Source: an uncultured Clostridia bacterium | GTDB lineage: Bacteria; Bacillota; Clostridia; Christensenellales; Aristaeellaceae | Reading direction: 5' to 3' | NCBI GenBank assembly: GCA_937886445.1 | Contig: CALGBY010000138.1 | Coordinates: forward strand, 1 to 49,841 | Length of the DNA: 49,841 nucleotides | Translations under genes and position numbers: made by a program | Shown here: positions 40,261-48,226 of the stretch, one piece after another | How the letters are laid out: each line of letters opens with the position of its first letter | How positions within the stretch are numbered: position 1 is the first letter of the stretch | The notes under the pieces: model-generated | What the model saw: the letters and a program-made list of their open reading frames with translations, nothing else | The model's database searches: none | Told to the model about the DNA's origin: nothing

Positions 40261-40319
40261 GAAATATACGGATATCAGTCAAGCAGCCCACCGGTGTTTC
40301 ATCCGGAGGAGGACACATA
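40261..40319 (+). repeat. Dispersed leader repeat, copy E (LTD-CotH leader)
   Basis: GAAATATACGGATATCAG holds an ATAT/ATAT mini-stem with ACGG in the loop, then TCAAGCAGCCCACCGGTG and TTTCATCCGGAGGAGGACAC. CCGG/CCGG can form a second hairpin, and CGGAT can pair with ATCCG. GGAGGAGG is the RBS of the gene at 40323. Confidence 0.8.
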
Positions 40320-40322
40320 ACG

Positions 40323-42899
40323 ATGAAAAAGTGTATTACACGAAGCCTGTGCCTGATGCTCATCCTCTGTCTGCTTCCGCTGTCTGTATCGGCTGCGGGG
40401 CAGGCGGTGTATGAGGGAGAAGTGCTTATAAATGAACTGATGCGGGAGCCCGACTACGGCGTTGCCGACGAGGACGGAGACCTGAGCGACTGGGTGGAAC
40501 TGTACAATACAGGCAGCCGCGATATTGCGCTCAAGAGCTTTTGCCTGAGCGATGAGGACGGAAACCTGAAAAAATGGGCTTTCCCGTCCGATGCCGTGAT
40601 CCCCGCGGGCGGGTTCTATTTTCTGTTCCTTTCAGGCAAGAACAAGGTGGAAGAAGGCACCTATTTTCCGCATACCTCCTTCCGCGTGCCGGGAGCGGGT
40701 GGAAAGCTGATCCTTTCATCGGAAGATACTGTGATCGACAGTGTTGTGTGCCCGCAAACAGACGGCAGCCATTCCTTCGGGCGTGATCCCGGGAGGCTGA
40801 ATATCTGGCTGAGAATGCCGTATCCTTCTCCCGCGATGCCCAATATGACGCTGGATGCCGAGGAAACGGAAAATATCAGCAAGGATACGCATGTTACCGT
40901 CGATACGGGCGTGCGCATCAATGAGGTACTGGCCAGCGCGGATAATACCGTGTGCCAAAAAGGACTGGAGCCCTGTGACTACGCCGAGCTGCGCAATACA
41001 TCGGGCGAAAGCGTTGACCTGAGCGGCTGGGGGCTGAGCGACAGCAAAAAGAAGCCTTTCAAATGGCAGTTCCCGGAGGGGACCGTGCTCGCGGATGGCG
41101 GTTATCTCTGCGTCCCGCTGGACAGCGGCGAGAGCACGGCGGCGGCTCCCCATGCCTCCTTCTCTCTTTCGAGGACAGGCTGTGAGACCCTTACCCTGAC
41201 GATGCCGGACGGCACCGCGGCGGACAGGGTGACTCTTCCTGTGATGCATACCGATGTCAGCTGGGGAAGAGATGAGCAGAGCGAGGAATTCCTCTTCTTT
41301 GATACCCCTACGCCGGGAACGGCGAACGGGACAGGCTTTGCCGGCTATACGGACGCGCCTGTGTTTTCCGCCGCGTCCGGCCTGTATGACGGCGCGGTCA
41401 CTGTGAGCATCACGGCACCGGAGGGGGCTGCGGTATACTACACGCTGGATGGCTCCGTTCCCACCGCAGAAAAGGGAACGCTGTATACAGGAGCGCTTAC
41501 CTTCTCGTCCACCGCGGTGCTGCGGGCGCGCGCCTTTTCAGATACGCTGCGTCCCTCGGATGTCTCGAGCGCCAGCTATATCATGAATACTTCCCACACC
41601 CTGCGGGTGGTGAGCCTGATCATTGACCCGGACGAACTGTGGAACGAGAACACCGGCATGCTGGCCGACGGTAAAAACGCGGTGAAGGAGGCGGGCGTGC
41701 TGCCCTTCAAAAACACCGTGTACCGTAAGTACGGAAAGACGGACAGGGAGGCCTACTGCGAGATCTTTGAACAGGACAGGAGAATAGAAGCGGTGGTCAG
41801 CCAGGGAGCCGAACTCTCTCTTCAGGGCGCGTACAGCCTTGATATGCCGCAGAAGAGCTTCAAGGTGAAGGCCAAGGCCTCTCTCGGTGAAAAGACCTTT
41901 GATTATCCGCTGTTCCCGGGAAGACCGTATACGGAGTACCACTCCTTTGTGCTTCGCAATTCCGGTAATGACTGCGCCTGGACGCGCCTTGTGGATATTT
42001 TCCAGATGGAGCTGATCCGCCGCTATATCGATACCGATATCATCACGCTGGATTATGAGCCCTGCGTTGTCTATCTGAACGGGCAGTACTGGGGTCACTA
42101 CAATATGCGCGAGCGGAAGGATAAGTATTGCATCGCTCAGCATGAAAATCTGAATGAGGAGCTGGCGGACGGCATCACGATCATCAAGGGCAACTATACC
42201 GCGGTGCAGGGAGACAATACCGAATACAAGGCGATGGTCAAAAAGCTGAAATCCTCCTCTCCGAATAAAAAGAAGGCGGACAGGGAATATCTGGACGCCA
42301 ATGTGGATGTGGAATCGTATCTGGACTGGTTTGCGATCAAGATGTTCTTTGCGGATTCCGATCCCGGCAATGTGCTTTACTATAAGCTGCCTGTTGAAGG
42401 CAGCAAATGGAAGTGCCTGATCTTCGATATGGATTACGGCATGTTCAAAAGTACCTTTGACTCTCCGAAGTCCTATATGAAGAACTCCGGCATGGGCCAG
42501 CAGAATATCGTGAATACGGTATTCAAAAAGATCCTCGAGGTGGATGAATACCGGAAACTGTTTTTTGAAAAAATGGGAAAGATCTATCAGGCGCTTACGG
42601 AGGATGTGATGAACGAAGTGCTTGACGAGATCGCGGCGAGACTTGAGCCGGAAATGATGACGCACTTTACCAGATGGGCGGGCGATCCCGGATGGAAGCT
42701 GGTGAACAGCAGCACGCCTTCCTCCGCGCAGGGCATGTATGATTACTGGCAGGAGCGGATCGCCAGGCTGCGTAATGTGATCCACAAACGCCCTTATTAC
42801 ATCTATACCCAGTTCCGCACGCAGTACAAGCTGAAAAATAATCAGATGGAACAGTATTTCGGTTCTCCCTGCCCGGAAAAACCCAAGGACATCATCTGA
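40323..42899 (+). CDS. Large secreted protein: two lamin-tail domains, chitobiase-like domain and CotH kinase
   Basis: 858 aa. Signal peptide (about 1-24); lamin-tail domain 1 (about 30-150; LINELMREPD ... DWVELYNTG ... AGGFYFLFL); lamin-tail domain 2 (about 195-310; RINEVLAS ... CDYAELRNTS ... ADGGYLCVPL); chitobiase/FN3-like repeat (about 340-420; YYTLDGSVPT); and CotH domain (about 430-830) with SFVLRNSGNDCAWTRL, VYLNGQYWGHYNMRER, ITIIKGN and CLIFDMDYGMFK. The CotH core keeps the Asn and Asp seen in secreted kinases. Such multidomain proteins are common on the surface of fibre-degrading Clostridia; targets are unknown. It is paralogous to the CotH protein at 19778 and is translated behind repeat copy E. 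Confidence 0.88.
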   Translation: MKKCITRSLCLMLILCLLPLSVSAAGQAVYEGEVLINELMREPDYGVADEDGDLSDWVELYNTGSRDIALKSFCLSDEDGNLKKWAFPSDAVIPAGGFYFLFLSGKNKVEEGTYFPHTSFRVPGAGGKLILSSEDTVIDSVVCPQTDGSHSFGRDPGRLNIWLRMPYPSPAMPNMTLDAEETENISKDTHVTVDTGVRINEVLASADNTVCQKGLEPCDYAELRNTSGESVDLSGWGLSDSKKKPFKWQFPEGTVLADGGYLCVPLDSGESTAAAPHASFSLSRTGCETLTLTMPDGTAADRVTLPVMHTDVSWGRDEQSEEFLFFDTPTPGTANGTGFAGYTDAPVFSAASGLYDGAVTVSITAPEGAAVYYTLDGSVPTAEKGTLYTGALTFSSTAVLRARAFSDTLRPSDVSSASYIMNTSHTLRVVSLIIDPDELWNENTGMLADGKNAVKEAGVLPFKNTVYRKYGKTDREAYCEIFEQDRRIEAVVSQGAELSLQGAYSLDMPQKSFKVKAKASLGEKTFDYPLFPGRPYTEYHSFVLRNSGNDCAWTRLVDIFQMELIRRYIDTDIITLDYEPCVVYLNGQYWGHYNMRERKDKYCIAQHENLNEELADGITIIKGNYTAVQGDNTEYKAMVKKLKSSSPNKKKADREYLDANVDVESYLDWFAIKMFFADSDPGNVLYYKLPVEGSKWKCLIFDMDYGMFKSTFDSPKSYMKNSGMGQQNIVNTVFKKILEVDEYRKLFFEKMGKIYQALTEDVMNEVLDEIAARLEPEMMTHFTRWAGDPGWKLVNSSTPSSAQGMYDYWQERIARLRNVIHKRPYYIYTQFRTQYKLKNNQMEQYFGSPCPEKPKDII

Positions 42900-42913
42900 A
42901 ACGGAGGATATGT

Positions 42914-43948
42914 ATGCACGAGCTTGAAACAGAACGGCTGATGCTTCGTCCGTTCCTTCCGGAGGATGATGAAACGATCCTGCGCATTTCCTCAGACCCG
43001 GACACGGTAAAATATCTTTATTTCTGGGGAAGAGAGGGAAAAACGCCCCGTCAGGACGCGGATCGTTTTCTCTATGAGCACGCGATCAGGGAATGGGAAC
43101 GCGAACCGATCCGTATGCGGGAGTACGCTGTCGTTCAGAAGGAGACCGGAAAGGTGATCGGTGACGCCAGTATCGAGGATTTCGGCGGCGTAACGGGGGA
43201 GATCGGCTGGATCCTGCTTCCCGAATACCGCGGGAACGGCTATATCCATGAGGCGGGCGAGAGGCTGCTGGAGTTTGCCTTTGACACGCTGGGGCTGTTT
43301 GATGTGACCGCGTGCTGCGATATACGGAACGTGCCGTCAAGACATGTGATGGAAAGGCTTGGCATGCACCTGAAGGAGCGCGTGCCGAACGCCCGGCCGG
43401 ATAAGGGAGACGGGATACAGGCTGACGAGCTGGTCTATACGGTCAACCGCGCGGACTGGTGGTGGCGGAAAAACGGCGGATGCAGCTATGTGAAAAAATC
43501 CAGAGAAAAACTGGGGCATGATGTGCTCACATTTGTCGGGGCTTCGGTATTTCTGTACAGGGACGGGAAGCTGCTGCTCGAAAAACGGGCGGATGACGGA
43601 AAATGGTGCACCTGCGGTGGCTGCAATGAGCCCGGTGAACCGTTGGAAGAGACCGCGAGACGCGAAGTGAAGGAAGAAACCGGGCTGAATGTACGAAGCC
43701 TGACGATGATCGGCATTTATTCGCAGCGGAATTCCTTTCACACCTATCCGAACGGGGATATGGCGTGGATCGTGGATACTGCGTGGCTGTGTGAGGATTT
43801 TGACGGAGAACTGATACCGCAGGAGGAGGAGGTAACGCAGCTGAAATGGTTCCCCGTGAACGCGCTTCCTCCGAAGGAGGAATGGGAGGGAGACCTCTTT
43901 TGCCAGGTGGAGGATTTTCTGAAGCTGCTTGAAGCAAGAAAAGACTGA
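42914..43948 (+). CDS. GNAT acetyltransferase-NUDIX hydrolase fusion
   Basis: 344 aa. The N-terminal RimJ/RimL-type GNAT domain (about 1-165) starts ELETERLMLRPF and has the acetyl-CoA loop YRGNGYIHEAGERLL. The C-terminal NUDIX domain (about 195-340) has a complete Nudix box, G-x5-E-x7-REVKEETGL, so divalent-metal diphosphate hydrolysis is intact on paper. GNAT members acetylate amines, often ribosomal proteins or small molecules; the NUDIX half may clean up a diphosphate or CoA-like product, but the joint substrate is unknown. It starts 14 bp after the CotH gene behind GGAGG. A terminator follows. Confidence 0.88.
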   Translation: MHELETERLMLRPFLPEDDETILRISSDPDTVKYLYFWGREGKTPRQDADRFLYEHAIREWEREPIRMREYAVVQKETGKVIGDASIEDFGGVTGEIGWILLPEYRGNGYIHEAGERLLEFAFDTLGLFDVTACCDIRNVPSRHVMERLGMHLKERVPNARPDKGDGIQADELVYTVNRADWWWRKNGGCSYVKKSREKLGHDVLTFVGASVFLYRDGKLLLEKRADDGKWCTCGGCNEPGEPLEETARREVKEETGLNVRSLTMIGIYSQRNSFHTYPNGDMAWIVDTAWLCEDFDGELIPQEEEVTQLKWFPVNALPPKEEWEGDLFCQVEDFLKLLEARKD

Positions 43949-43968
43949 AGCAGGAAAAGAATGATCAG

Positions 43969-43995
43969 AGCGGCGGCACGGGACCGCCGCTTTTT
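43969..43995 (+). terminator. Rho-independent terminator after the GNAT-NUDIX gene
   Basis: AGCGGCGG (43969-43976) pairs with CCGCCGCT (43984-43991), followed by TTTTG. Confidence 0.88.
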
Positions 43996-44104
43996 GTCTG
44001 CTACGGGCCGGCCGGAAGCCGGCGTACAGGGATGCCGCTTTTTTATGCTGTGTATCCTTCCGTACTTTTTCTGCATTCCCCTTTTCAAAATTCGCCTTTT
44101 TTGC

Positions 44105-44152
44105 TATACTATACCCGCTGTAACTGTGTTTACGCTTTTTTGCTTTACAGCG
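44105..44152 (+). promoter_or_regulatory. iorA promoter region with inverted repeat at the start site
   Basis: TATACT (44105-44110) is the likely -10; the -35 is poor (T-rich). Immediately downstream CGCTGTAA (44116-44123) and TTACAGCG (44145-44152) form a perfect 8-bp inverted repeat with a 21-base spacer, at or just after the expected start of transcription. It may be an operator or the base of a leader hairpin. Confidence 0.5.
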
Positions 44153-44160
44153 AACAGAAA

Positions 44161-44201
44161 CCGTCCGCCTTCTGCGGAGATGCCGCGATGCTGCCGGACG
44201 G
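44161..44201 (+). promoter_or_regulatory. Leader hairpin touching the iorA SD
   Basis: CCGTCCG (44161-44167) pairs with CGGACGG (44195-44201), enclosing a GCGG/CCGC stem. The last Gs belong to the GGAG SD (44200-44203) of iorA, so folding would partly mask ribosome binding. Confidence 0.4.
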
Positions 44202-44209
44202 AGAAAGAG

Positions 44210-45937
44210 ATGAGAAGAATGAAGAAACTGTTACTGGGAAATGAAGCGATTGCCCGCGGTGCCTGGGAAGCAGGGGTGAAGGTGGTAGCCAGCTATCCCG
44301 GAACGCCCAGCACGGAGGTCACGGAAGCCTGTGCTCTGTATCCCGAGATGAACTGTGAATGGGCTCCCAATGAAAAGGCTGCCGTGGAAGTATCCTTCGG
44401 CGCCTGTATGGGCGGTGTGAGAGCGCTGAGCTGCATGAAGCATGTGGGTGTCAATGTGGCGGCCGATCCGATCTTTACCGCGGCTTATACCGGCGTGAAC
44501 GGCGGCCTTGTGGTGCTGTGTGCGGATGACCCGGCGATGTTTTCTTCCCAGAACGAGCAGGACAGCCGCATGTACGCCAGAGCCGCGCATATGCCTATGC
44601 TGGAGCCTGCTTCCAGCCAGGAATGCAAGGATTATATGGCGTACGCGTATGAGATCAGCGAAAAGTATGATACGCCTGTCTTTATGCGCCTTACCACGCG
44701 CCTCGCGCACAGCCGTACGCCCGTCGAGCTGGGTGAGCGCGCGCAGATCGCCGATAAAGAGTATAAAAAGGATTTCATGAAATATGTCATGATGCCCGGA
44801 ATGGCCAAAAAACGCCATGTGATCGTGGAAGCGCGTGAGAAGCAGTTGGCTGAGGATGCCGGAACGCTTGCGATCAACACGGTGGAGATGCGGGATACGC
44901 GCATCGGCGTGGTATGCGGCGGCGTGGTGTACCAGTATGTGCGTGAAGCGCTTCCCGATGCGAGCGTGCTGAAGCTGGGCCTGACCTATCCGCTCAACGA
45001 AAAGATGATCCGCGATTTTGCCGCGAAGGTAGATCAGCTGGTCGTCATCGAGGAGCTGGAGCCGGTCATTGAAAATGATATCCGCGCGATGGGCATCCCC
45101 GTTTCCGGCAAGGACAGGACCGGGCTGCAGGGAGAGCTTTCCGCTGCCAGGATCGCTCAGCTTTTTGGGAACGGCGCGCCGGAAATGACGAAGGATACCT
45201 TCGTAGCCCGTCCTCCCGTGCTGTGCCCCGGCTGCCCGCACCGTGCCACCTTCTACACCTTCAAGCAGCTCGGCCTGACTGTGATGGGTGATATCGGCTG
45301 CTATACGCTTTGCGCGCTGCCGCCCATGGAATGCATGGATGCCACGCTGTGCATGGGCGCCTCGATCGGGATGGCGCACGGCATGGAAAAGGCGAAGGGA
45401 AAGGATTTTTCCAAAAAGTGCGTGGCGGTACTGGGCGATTCCACCTTTATCCACAGCGGTATCACCGGGCTGATCGACGCTGTGTATGATTCAAGCCATA
45501 TCACGGTGGTCATTCTTGACAACCGGATCACCGGCATGACGGGACATCAGCAGAACCCCGCCACCGGAAAGGATATTTACGGCAATCCCGCTCCTCAGCT
45601 GAACATCGAGAAGCTGTGCGAGAGCATCGGCGCTCATGTGCGCATCCATGATCCGCAGGATCTGAAGGGCTTCAGGCAGGTGCTGAAGGAAGAATTGGAA
45701 TATGAGGGCGTATCCGTCGTGATCGCCCGCAGGCCCTGCGCGCTGCTGGATAAGAGCAAAAAGACGCCCTGCGTGATCGAAAACTGCAAAAACTGCGGCG
45801 CCTGCATGAAGCTGAGCTGCCCCGCGCTGGAGCGCAGAGAAGACGGTGTGCATGTGAACGAAACGCTGTGTGTGGGCTGCGGCCTGTGCGCGAAGGTGTG
45901 TCCTTTCTCAAGCATCAAGGGCGGAAGCGAAGAATAA
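44210..45937 (+). CDS. iorA: Indolepyruvate ferredoxin oxidoreductase, alpha subunit
   Basis: 575 aa from ATG 44210; GGAGAAAGAG precedes it, while ATG 44219 has poorer spacing. The N-terminal pyrimidine-type domain (about 5-180; SYPGTPSTEVTE, EKAAVEVSFGACMGG) and TPP domain (about 345-500; CPGCPHR, GDIGCYTLC, the metal-binding GDSTFIHSG and DNRITGMTGHQ) are clear. Two [4Fe-4S] clusters lie at the C-terminus: C521, C526, C529, C532, C537, and then CVGCGLCAKVCP. With IorB it oxidatively decarboxylates aryl-pyruvates (from Trp, Phe, Tyr) to aryl-acetyl-CoA and reduces ferredoxin, and is oxygen-sensitive. It is in an operon with iorB and paaK. Confidence 0.95.
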   Translation: MRRMKKLLLGNEAIARGAWEAGVKVVASYPGTPSTEVTEACALYPEMNCEWAPNEKAAVEVSFGACMGGVRALSCMKHVGVNVAADPIFTAAYTGVNGGLVVLCADDPAMFSSQNEQDSRMYARAAHMPMLEPASSQECKDYMAYAYEISEKYDTPVFMRLTTRLAHSRTPVELGERAQIADKEYKKDFMKYVMMPGMAKKRHVIVEAREKQLAEDAGTLAINTVEMRDTRIGVVCGGVVYQYVREALPDASVLKLGLTYPLNEKMIRDFAAKVDQLVVIEELEPVIENDIRAMGIPVSGKDRTGLQGELSAARIAQLFGNGAPEMTKDTFVARPPVLCPGCPHRATFYTFKQLGLTVMGDIGCYTLCALPPMECMDATLCMGASIGMAHGMEKAKGKDFSKKCVAVLGDSTFIHSGITGLIDAVYDSSHITVVILDNRITGMTGHQQNPATGKDIYGNPAPQLNIEKLCESIGAHVRIHDPQDLKGFRQVLKEELEYEGVSVVIARRPCALLDKSKKTPCVIENCKNCGACMKLSCPALERREDGVHVNETLCVGCGLCAKVCPFSSIKGGSEE

Positions 45938-46026
45938 ACAGCCTCTGTGCCGCCGTAAGCGGCAGGAAGGTCAACAGCCGGGAGAAGGAAACAGGTTTTC
46001 CTGCTGCCGGGCGGGAGGATATTGAT

Positions 46027-46593
46027 ATGAACGGAAATATTATTATTGTAGGCGTAGGCGGGCAGGGGATCCTGCTTACCAGCAAGATCCTGGGATGGCT
46101 TGCCCTGAAAATGGATAAGGACATTAAGGTGAGCGAGGTGCATGGCATGAGCCAGCGCGGCGGCAGCGTGATCACCCATGTGAGGATCGGGGAAAGCGTT
46201 GCCAGCCCGCTCGTGGACGCGCAGCAGGCGGATTATGTGCTTTCCTTTGAGATGCTGGAGGCACTGCGTGCCGAGGGTTACCTGAAGGAGAACGGCGTAC
46301 TGATCACCAATACGCAGCGCATGCTGCCGATGCCTGTGATCTCCGGAAAGGCGGTATATCCTGAGGACAGCCCGAAATGCGCCCGTACTGTCGCGCTGGA
46401 CGCGCTGACGCTCGCGAAGGAAGCCGGAAGCGCCCGCAGCGTGAATATCGTGCTGCTGGGTGTGCTCTCCTCCTTCAGCGAATGGCCCGAAGAAAAATGG
46501 GAGGAAGCCGTTGCCGCCTGCGTGCCGCCCAAAACACTTGAAATCAATCTGAAGGCCTTCCGTGCCGGAAGAGCCGCGGGAGTGAATAACTGA
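46027..46593 (+). CDS. iorB: Indolepyruvate ferredoxin oxidoreductase, beta subunit
   Basis: 188 aa. The domain is the gamma/delta-type pyruvate ferredoxin oxidoreductase catalytic domain: IIIVGVGGQGILLTSKIL at the start, VSEVHGMSQRGGSV and VRIGESVASPLV in the middle. It pairs with IorA to make the functional 2-oxoacid oxidoreductase. SD GGGAGG is 8 nt upstream. The stop overlaps the paaK start by one base (TGATG), so the two are translationally coupled. The 89 bp between iorA and iorB contain only weak hairpins. Confidence 0.94.
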   Translation: MNGNIIIVGVGGQGILLTSKILGWLALKMDKDIKVSEVHGMSQRGGSVITHVRIGESVASPLVDAQQADYVLSFEMLEALRAEGYLKENGVLITNTQRMLPMPVISGKAVYPEDSPKCARTVALDALTLAKEAGSARSVNIVLLGVLSSFSEWPEEKWEEAVAACVPPKTLEINLKAFRAGRAAGVNN

Positions 46594-47900
46594 TGAGTAC
46601 CATCCTCTGGGACAAGAAAGCGGAAACCATGTCCCGTGATGAGCTGCACGCGCTGCAGGGGGAACGCCTCAGGCAGCTTGTACGGCGGGTGTATGACCAT
46701 GTGCCTTTTTACAGGCAGAAGATGGATAAGGCCGGTGTAAAGCCGGAGGATATCCGCGGAGCCGATGATATTACCCTGCTTCCGTTTACCGAAAAACAGG
46801 ATCTGAGGGATAATTATCCCTTCGGCATGTTCGCGGTGGACCGCAGCGAGATCGTAAGGATCCATGCTTCCTCCGGTACGACCGGAAAACCCACTGTGGC
46901 CGGATATACAAAAAATGATCTGTATAACTGGAAGGAAATGGTGGCAAGGGCTCTTTCCTGCGCCGGCATTACCACGGAGGACACCGTGCATATCGCGTAC
47001 GGCTACGGCCTGTTTACCGGCGGTCTCGGCGCTCATTACGGGGCGGAGCATCTGGGAGCGGCTGTTGTTCCCGTATCCGGCGGCAATACACAGCGCCAGC
47101 TGATGCTGCTGAAGGATTTCGGAGCCACCGTGCTGCTCTGCACTCCTTCCTACGCGCTGAACCTTGCGGATGCGATGGAAAAAGCCGGGATATCGCCCGA
47201 AGAGATCCGCCTGCGGGTGGGCGTATTCGGAGCGGAGCCCTGGACGGATGAGATGCGCGGTCAGATAGAAAACAGGCTTCATATTGACGCCCGGGATATT
47301 TACGGGCTGACTGAAATGATGGGCCCCGGCGTGGCGATGGAATGTGAGGAAAAGAACGGCCTGCATATCTGGGAAGATCACTTCATGCCCGAGGTGATCG
47401 ACAAGGAACTGAACGAAGTGCCGGACGGCACTGAGGGGGAACTGGTGTTTACCACGCTTACCAAGGAAGGTATGCCGCTCATCCGTTACCGTACACATGA
47501 CCTGACCTGTCTTGACGCCTCGCCCTGCTCCTGCGGGATCACCTTCAGGCGCATGCGCCGAGTACACGCGCGCAGCGATGATATGTTGATCATCCGCGGC
47601 GTGAATGTGTTCCCGAGCATGATCGAGCACGCGATCCTCCAGATCCCGGGAGTGGCTCCGCAGTATCAGCTGATCGTGGACCGCAAGGGAACGCTGGATA
47701 CGCTGGAGGTGCAGGTGGAGCTGGACCACGGTATGATGAGCGACGCGGTGCGTGACCTTGAAGGGCTGCAGCACCGCATCGAAAGCCAGCTTGCCAGCGA
47801 GGTGCTGGTAAGCTGCCGTGTCAAGCTTTGCCCGCCCGGATCGCTGCCCCGCAGCGAGGGAAAGGCCAAACGCGTTATCGATATGAGAAAACTGTATTGA
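46593..47900 (+). CDS. paaK: Phenylacetate-CoA ligase family enzyme
   Basis: 435 aa. The ANL adenylation family is seen in the P-loop-like HASSGTTGKPTV, AYGYGLFTGGLG, VFGAEPW, DIYGLTEMMGPGVA and the hinge-like RSDDMLIIRGVNVFPS. PaaK-type ligases form aryl-acetyl-CoA from aryl-acetate with ATP. Linked to iorAB, it probably works in reverse-like coupling (aryl-acetyl-CoA to acid with energy conservation) or activates the acids made by amino acid fermentation; which direction is inference. It ends the ior transcript, with repeat copy F and a terminator downstream. Confidence 0.92.
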   Translation: MSTILWDKKAETMSRDELHALQGERLRQLVRRVYDHVPFYRQKMDKAGVKPEDIRGADDITLLPFTEKQDLRDNYPFGMFAVDRSEIVRIHASSGTTGKPTVAGYTKNDLYNWKEMVARALSCAGITTEDTVHIAYGYGLFTGGLGAHYGAEHLGAAVVPVSGGNTQRQLMLLKDFGATVLLCTPSYALNLADAMEKAGISPEEIRLRVGVFGAEPWTDEMRGQIENRLHIDARDIYGLTEMMGPGVAMECEEKNGLHIWEDHFMPEVIDKELNEVPDGTEGELVFTTLTKEGMPLIRYRTHDLTCLDASPCSCGITFRRMRRVHARSDDMLIIRGVNVFPSMIEHAILQIPGVAPQYQLIVDRKGTLDTLEVQVELDHGMMSDAVRDLEGLQHRIESQLASEVLVSCRVKLCPPGSLPRSEGKAKRVIDMRKLY

Positions 47901-47903
47901 ATC

Positions 47904-47959
47904 TATGACCCCTCTCCGGATGAGACAATGGTGTCTGTCCGAAGATCGGCTATATACTT
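47904..47959 (-). repeat. Dispersed leader repeat, copy F (inverted)
   Basis: On the minus strand: AAGTATATAGCCGATCTTCGG, with an AAG/CTT or CCGA/TCGG mini-hairpin, then ACAGACACCATTGTC and TCATCCGGAGAGGGGTCATA. It begins 3 bp after the paaK stop and points back into paaK, so it cannot be a leader of any gene seen. Confidence 0.7.
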
Positions 47960-47992
47960 ACCTGCCGCAAAAGTCGATGCGGCAGGTTTTTT
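47960..47992 (+). terminator. Rho-independent terminator of the ior-paaK operon
   Basis: ACCTGCCGC (47960-47968) pairs with GCGGCAGGT (47979-47987), followed by TTTTTT. Confidence 0.92.
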
Positions 47993-48062
47993 ACGGCCGG
48001 AAAGATTTACTCTGTGATCCTTCATATTTTTGCTTTTCCGCACCCGCTTACCGTTTGAAAAT

Positions 48063-48099
48063 AAAATGTGTGGTATTTGGTGAAAATGTATGGTATAAT
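48063..48099 (+). promoter_or_regulatory. Extended -10 promoter of the ACT gene within a direct repeat
   Basis: AAAATGTGTGGTAT (48063-48076) is repeated as AAAATGTATGGTAT (48083-48096) at a 20-bp period. The second unit contains the extended -10 TGGTATAAT (TATAAT 48094-48099). A regulator binding both units on one helix face could cover the -35 and -10. Confidence 0.55.
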
Positions 48100-48121
48100 T
48101 GCATTGCGAGGGACTTTACTC

Positions 48122-48187
48122 TTATGACCGTTCCTCCGGATGAAGCAACTATGTCTGTATGAAAATGATCCTTATACATTTTCATAC
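48122..48187 (-). repeat. Dispersed leader repeat, copy G (inverted, longest hairpin)
   Basis: On the minus strand GTATGAAAATG and CATTTTCATAC form a perfect 11-bp stem around TATAAGGAT, followed by AGACATAGTTG and CTTCATCCGGAGGAACGG. It is closest to copy D. It lies in the ACT gene leader in the antisense orientation; on the plus strand the same 11-bp hairpin (48157-48187) would form in the ACT mRNA leader. Confidence 0.8.
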
Positions 48188-48226
48188 TTCATTATCGTAT
48201 TCTTTCTGTGAAAGGCGGGATGAACA

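Larger units (their letters stand above)
47901..48226. other. 326-bp intergenic region between paaK and the ACT gene
   Basis: It holds, in order: repeat copy F (minus), the paaK terminator, a direct repeat over an extended -10 promoter, and repeat copy G (minus) with its long hairpin, ending at the ACT-domain GTG. No gene was found on either strand. Confidence 0.7.
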
